A DNA stretch of 18,055 nt from Bacteroidales bacterium UBA2714 (GTDB lineage: Bacteria; Bacteroidota; Bacteroidia; Bacteroidales; P3), in the NCBI GenBank assembly GCA_002354035.1, contig DEKU01000009.1, positions 238 through 18,292 of the forward strand, written 5' to 3'. Shown piece after piece: positions 14,956 to 18,055 of this stretch. Numbering within the stretch: position 1 is the stretch's first letter; the number at the start of each line of letters is the position of its first letter. Below the pieces are notes generated by a model. The model had not been told where the DNA came from and did no database searches. It saw only the letters and a program-made list of their open reading frames with translations. A program made the position numbers and the translations under genes.

Positions 14956-16274
14956 TTGCATTGTTGCTCTATTTTTTGTTTCAAATCTTTCACAGCAGCC
15001 TCGTTGGGGGCTATCATTAAGCACCGTTCAATATAGAACTTGGCCTTTTCGCAGTCTTCACGTTTCGAGTACCCCTCGGCAAGGATGAGATATGGCCGCA
15101 GGTGAAGCGGGAAAAGCTCCGATGCCTCACGGGCATGCTCCAGCAGCTCCTCCGAGCCTTCAGCATACATCCCCTCACATATCAGCAGCGCCTCCCATAC
15201 CGCATACTGGTTCTTGTCCACGGCCAGATGAGCCTTGAAATGTTCGGCTGCCTCTTTATATCGCTCTTGGGCTGCCAGCATCTGGCCGTACAGCACATCG
15301 AATCCGTCGTGTTCCTCGCATTTCCCTGCCACACTGTCAGCCAGTGCGAAGCATTTCTGACCATAGGCGTTGAAAAAAGCCTCCTTGCGCAGAAACTCCG
15401 TGATATACACCATCCTGTTGCGGCATCCCAAGGCCTGATTCTGCACCCCTTGGCGCAGATGCTTGTACGCATCGTTCATATTGCCCATGGCAAGGTGGCA
15501 TGAGGCCAGCGATATGTGTATGTTCTCGTCCGTGGGATTCGTCTCAAGGATATAGTTGTAGTACTGCAGAGCTTTTCCATAGTTGTGCTCGGCCATATAG
15601 CTCTCTGCGAGGATGGCGCTGTAGCGCGGCTCTGACGGCACTGCGGCGGCCAGCTTCTCAAGCTCTTTGCGCGCCTTCTCGGGCTTCTTGATGGCGTTCC
15701 ACAGCTTCTGTTTCTGTAGCGATACCGTCTCGTTGATCCCGAAACGCTTCTCCACACGGTCCAGCACCTCAATGCTCCCCGTCACATCGTTGCAGTACAA
15801 GTATGCGTTCGAGAGGTTATAATAATAGTCCGTATTGTCGGGATAGAGCTTCACCAATTCCTCCCACGTGGCCTTCAGGTTCTTCCCGTCGTGCATCTGC
15901 TCGTATATCCGGGCCAGCTGTATTCTGTACCAGGCGTTGCTCCCCTCCAGTTCAACAGCCCGGCGGGTGTGATACAATGCGCTGTCTATCCATCCCATCA
16001 TCAAATACAGTCTCCCCAGCCCATAGTGCGCTGGCGAATAGTCGGGACTCCGGCCCAGCAGGCTCCTGTACATCTCCACCGACTCCTCCTCCTTGCCCAG
16101 CAGTTGCTGCATCGTGGCGTCTATCAGCGCCGAGTCGTTGCTCAACTCTGTCTCACTCACCTCCTTGATAGGAGGGCGGCGATAGCGGCTGTCAGTCTCC
16201 GTGGCCTTCTTCCCGCCTGCACACGAGGCTAACAAAGCCAAGCTTGTTATTATTATGTATATACTTTTTTTCAT
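14952..16274 (-). CDS. TPR-repeat lipoprotein
   Basis: A 440-residue protein with a lipoprotein signal (MKKSIYIIITSLALLASC, C18). After a polar linker, helical repeats of TPR type run from about residue 50 to the end. Clear units include SPDYSPAHYGLGRLYLMMGW, DNTDYYYNLSNAYLYCNDV, EPRYSAILAESYMAEHNYGKA and TDENIHISLASCHLAMGN, each with the small-residue and aromatic spacing of the repeat. Such proteins act as scaffolds; no enzyme motif is visible. It is the first gene of a seven-gene minus-strand run and overlaps the DUF4292 gene by 4 nt. I could not find a convincing -7 box upstream. The tail KDLKQKIEQQCK is a short coil-like helix. Confidence 0.88.
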   Translation of the reverse strand: MKKSIYIIITSLALLASCAGGKKATETDSRYRRPPIKEVSETELSNDSALIDATMQQLLGKEEESVEMYRSLLGRSPDYSPAHYGLGRLYLMMGWIDSALYHTRRAVELEGSNAWYRIQLARIYEQMHDGKNLKATWEELVKLYPDNTDYYYNLSNAYLYCNDVTGSIEVLDRVEKRFGINETVSLQKQKLWNAIKKPEKARKELEKLAAAVPSEPRYSAILAESYMAEHNYGKALQYYNYILETNPTDENIHISLASCHLAMGNMNDAYKHLRQGVQNQALGCRNRMVYITEFLRKEAFFNAYGQKCFALADSVAGKCEEHDGFDVLYGQMLAAQERYKEAAEHFKAHLAVDKNQYAVWEALLICEGMYAEGSEELLEHAREASELFPLHLRPYLILAEGYSKREDCEKAKFYIERCLMIAPNEAAVKDLKQKIEQQCK

Positions 16275-16344
16275 TATGCACTACCATTTTCAGTCTCTTG
16301 TAACTGACAAATCCGCTTTTTATTGTGTGCTCATGATAATTATT

Positions 16345-16368
16345 CTCTCCCCGCAGCTCTCCCCGCTT
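16345..16368. repeat. two tandem 12-bp units in the intergenic region
   Basis: CTCTCCCCGC occurs at 16345-16354 and again at 16357-16366, separated by AG, giving a period of 12. A looser copy, TTTCCCCCAC, follows. On the minus strand this is a purine-rich tract upstream of the TPR gene. It may bind a regulator or be a chance low-complexity tract. The rest of 16275-16565 holds the promoter and leader of the gene at 16566 and no other gene that I can see. Confidence 0.6.
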
Positions 16369-16421
16369 TCCCCCACACAGACTCTTCAAGGGTGAAAAAA
16401 CATTAAAAAACCAAAAAAAAC

Positions 16422-16451
16422 TTTCCATGTCAAAAAAATCATTTATATTTG
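16422..16451 (+). promoter_or_regulatory. promoter of the large secreted protein gene
   Basis: TATATTTG (16444-16451) matches TAnnTTTG. TTTC (16422-16425) lies 18 nt upstream as a near-consensus -33 element. Transcription would start near 16458, giving a leader of about 110 nt. An 8-bp inverted repeat, TTTGCAGT (16448-16455) and ACTGCAAA (16490-16497), begins inside the -7 box. Confidence 0.65.
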
Positions 16452-16565
16452 CAGTGTAAAACAATGTACCCCATACCCCTCCAAGCAATACTGCAAAGAA
16501 TTGTAGAAGAGTGGTATAACTTATGTAGATAGAAAATTTATTATTCATCAAAATTACAAACAACA

Positions 16566-18055
16566 ATGAAAAAAACATTAATGGTTCTAACTTTTGCCCT
16601 GTGCGCTTCCTTCGTTTTCGCACAGACGGCCACTCCTTACCAAGGACGTGAAGTTAAGGCTGCCACCAAAGCTGCCAAGTATCAGAACAGCCCGGTCAGT
16701 TCCATCTTCACCAAAGATGAAACCGTTATCAAGACTGTCGACTTCAGTGCCGATAACCTTGACTACACCACCGGCACGGTGACCACGGGTTCCGCAGCCC
16801 ACGGCCAAAACTTCGACTACGCCAGATGGCGTCGTATCCCCAATGTCGACATGACAACTCTCGAGGCTCAGGCCACTGTTTACCCTTACCTCGTTCAGTG
16901 GCTGGGCGACGGTGATGTCACCAATTTCGCCACCTCCCTCCAGAATCTTGCTGACTCTTCCGTCTCCTCTGCCGAGAATGGTTTCATGATGATGAGCATG
17001 ATCGACCAGCGCACCCGCGAGTCCGGCAACTTCAATGCCTTTATCCGTATCGACAATATCGATGCCTCCGAAGCTGATGTTGTTGATGTTCGTTTCTACC
17101 AGTGGTACCGTAAATACTACGACTACTGCTATATTGATTACTCCACCAACGGTACCGTTTGGACCGAGTCCGAGGTTAACATCCGTGGTATTGATCTCCA
17201 GGTCAATGATATCCTCCGTGGTTTTGCCACCTACACCCTTCCCGTTTCTGCCGCCGGTGCCAGCAACCTCAGCATCCGCATCCGCTACCATGCGCTCGAC
17301 AATGCCAACCGTAATACCTATGGCTATTTTTGGATTCTTGACGATGTAAGCGTTCTTGCTTGCGAAGCCGACCGCATGAGACACTTTGGCCAGGAGTACA
17401 TCGAAGGTAACTACGGCCTCGTTCCTCAGGGACTTCAGGTCAACCCCGCTTGGTATTCCTTAGTGATGAACAACGGCGCCAACGTCCGTAGCAACGTCAC
17501 CGCCACCCTCCACCACCTCAATGCCGCCCAGGACACTGAGACCGAGATTGCCTCCTACAACAACCAGACCTTAACCGCCGGCGAGCGCAAAGGCGTAGTC
17601 GTTGACAAATACGGCTGGATGCTGATTGACTCTCTTGATTATCGCGGCTGGTATGGCTATACCACCCACGATCCTCACGGCACTGGTATTGCCCTGCCCA
17701 CCAGCACCCTTGGCGACAACTACATGTATGCCTCCGTCAACAGCGGCAGTGTCGACCTCACCTACGACACCATGTACTACAAAGTCACCGAGAACACCAA
17801 CGGCTACTACCGCTGGGCTCACGACAACGGCGTTCTTGTCTACACTCCTTCCAACTACTGGATGTTCGGTTATGTCCAGTCCGGTGGAAACTGGTTTGTG
17901 ACCGAGGATCCCGAAGATGTCCATTACATGAATGCCGGTTACACCGTGACCACCCGCTACACCACCGATGCCGCTGTGCCCGAAGGTTGGGTCGTCCGCG
18001 GTGTTGAGCTTGTGGCTTCGCCCGTCACCAATTTCCACAACACTGGTTCCAAGAT
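16566..18055 (+). CDS. large secreted surface protein (3' end beyond the window)
   Basis: From ATG 16566 the frame stays open to the window edge (496 codons), so this is the N-terminal part of a larger protein. The signal peptide MKKTLMVLTFALCASFVFA ends before Gln20, a common cleavage site in Bacteroidota. Residues about 60-265 look like a beta-sandwich of MAM/jelly-roll type, closing with IRIRYHALDNANRNTYGYFW and LDDVSVL (258-264). The remainder is rich in Tyr, Thr, Asn, Gly and Trp, as in extracellular proteins. A type IX sorting domain would be at the unseen C-terminus. Codon use is striking: in the 30 codons from 17226, 29 end in C or T. This creates long open frames on the opposite strand, which are artefacts. 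The gene is divergent from the TPR operon and has its own promoter. Function is unknown; adhesin, S-layer-like or proteolytic roles cannot be told apart. Confidence 0.85.
   Translation, partial: MKKTLMVLTFALCASFVFAQTATPYQGREVKAATKAAKYQNSPVSSIFTKDETVIKTVDFSADNLDYTTGTVTTGSAAHGQNFDYARWRRIPNVDMTTLEAQATVYPYLVQWLGDGDVTNFATSLQNLADSSVSSAENGFMMMSMIDQRTRESGNFNAFIRIDNIDASEADVVDVRFYQWYRKYYDYCYIDYSTNGTVWTESEVNIRGIDLQVNDILRGFATYTLPVSAAGASNLSIRIRYHALDNANRNTYGYFWILDDVSVLACEADRMRHFGQEYIEGNYGLVPQGLQVNPAWYSLVMNNGANVRSNVTATLHHLNAAQDTETEIASYNNQTLTAGERKGVVVDKYGWMLIDSLDYRGWYGYTTHDPHGTGIALPTSTLGDNYMYASVNSGSVDLTYDTMYYKVTENTNGYYRWAHDNGVLVYTPSNYWMFGYVQSGGNWFVTEDPEDVHYMNAGYTVTTRYTTDAAVPEGWVVRGVELVASPVTNFHNTGSK

Noticed and set aside
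16587..17384. Minus-strand open frames (16587-17384 and 17571-18038) opposite the large secreted protein
   Set aside because: The plus strand has an uninterrupted frame with promoter, signal peptide and domain features. The antisense frames arise because nearly every plus-strand codon ends in C or T.

Overview
The window looks like a chromosomal segment of a moderately GC-rich Bacteroidota (probably Bacteroidales) bacterium. Three things support this. Several gene starts are preceded by the Bacteroidota -7 box TAnnTTTG rather than an E. coli-type promoter. Most starts lack a Shine-Dalgarno sequence and have A-rich upstream stretches instead. The gene families are typical of the phylum: a PG_1098-type methyltransferase with THUMP-like domain, a DUF4292 lipoprotein, a head-GIN (DUF2807) lipoprotein, a viroplasmin-RNase HI fusion, and long EF-Ts and S2 proteins. 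I see no tRNA, rRNA, insertion sequence, phage gene or CRISPR array. No gap between genes exceeds 300 bases; the longest is 16275-16565.

Layout: (1) 1-87, possible tail of an upstream gene on +. (2) 182-3638 (+), a tight operon of a YigZ/IMPACT protein, a UvrD/PcrA helicase and D-aminoacyl-tRNA deacylase. (3) 3673-5827 (-), transcribed rnhA, pnuC-like transporter, prmC, nearly or actually overlapping. (4) 5907-6680 (+), a lipoprotein with a repetitive beta-solenoid, divergent from rnhA. (5) 6827-9716 (-), the ribosomal operon rplM-rpsI-rpsB-tsf, with a near-perfect promoter, a structured leader and a terminator. (6) 9921-16274 (-), seven closely packed genes transcribed as TPR lipoprotein, DUF4292 lipoprotein, LolA-like secreted protein, tadA, membrane acyltransferase, sugar nucleotidyltransferase, PG_1098-type methyltransferase. 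(7) 16566 to the right edge (+), a large secreted protein cut by the window end.

Most of the content is housekeeping: translation (rplM, rpsI, rpsB, tsf, prmC, tadA, dtd), DNA repair and RNA:DNA hybrid removal (uvrD-like, rnhA), and cofactor uptake (pnuC-like). The less ordinary parts are the rplM leader RNA with a possible pseudoknot, a hairpin between rpsI and rpsB, the envelope genes at the head of the seven-gene operon, and the strongly pyrimidine-ending coding sequence of the large secreted protein. The + strand also changes from G-rich on the left to C-rich on the right. I found no clearly new defence or mobile system.
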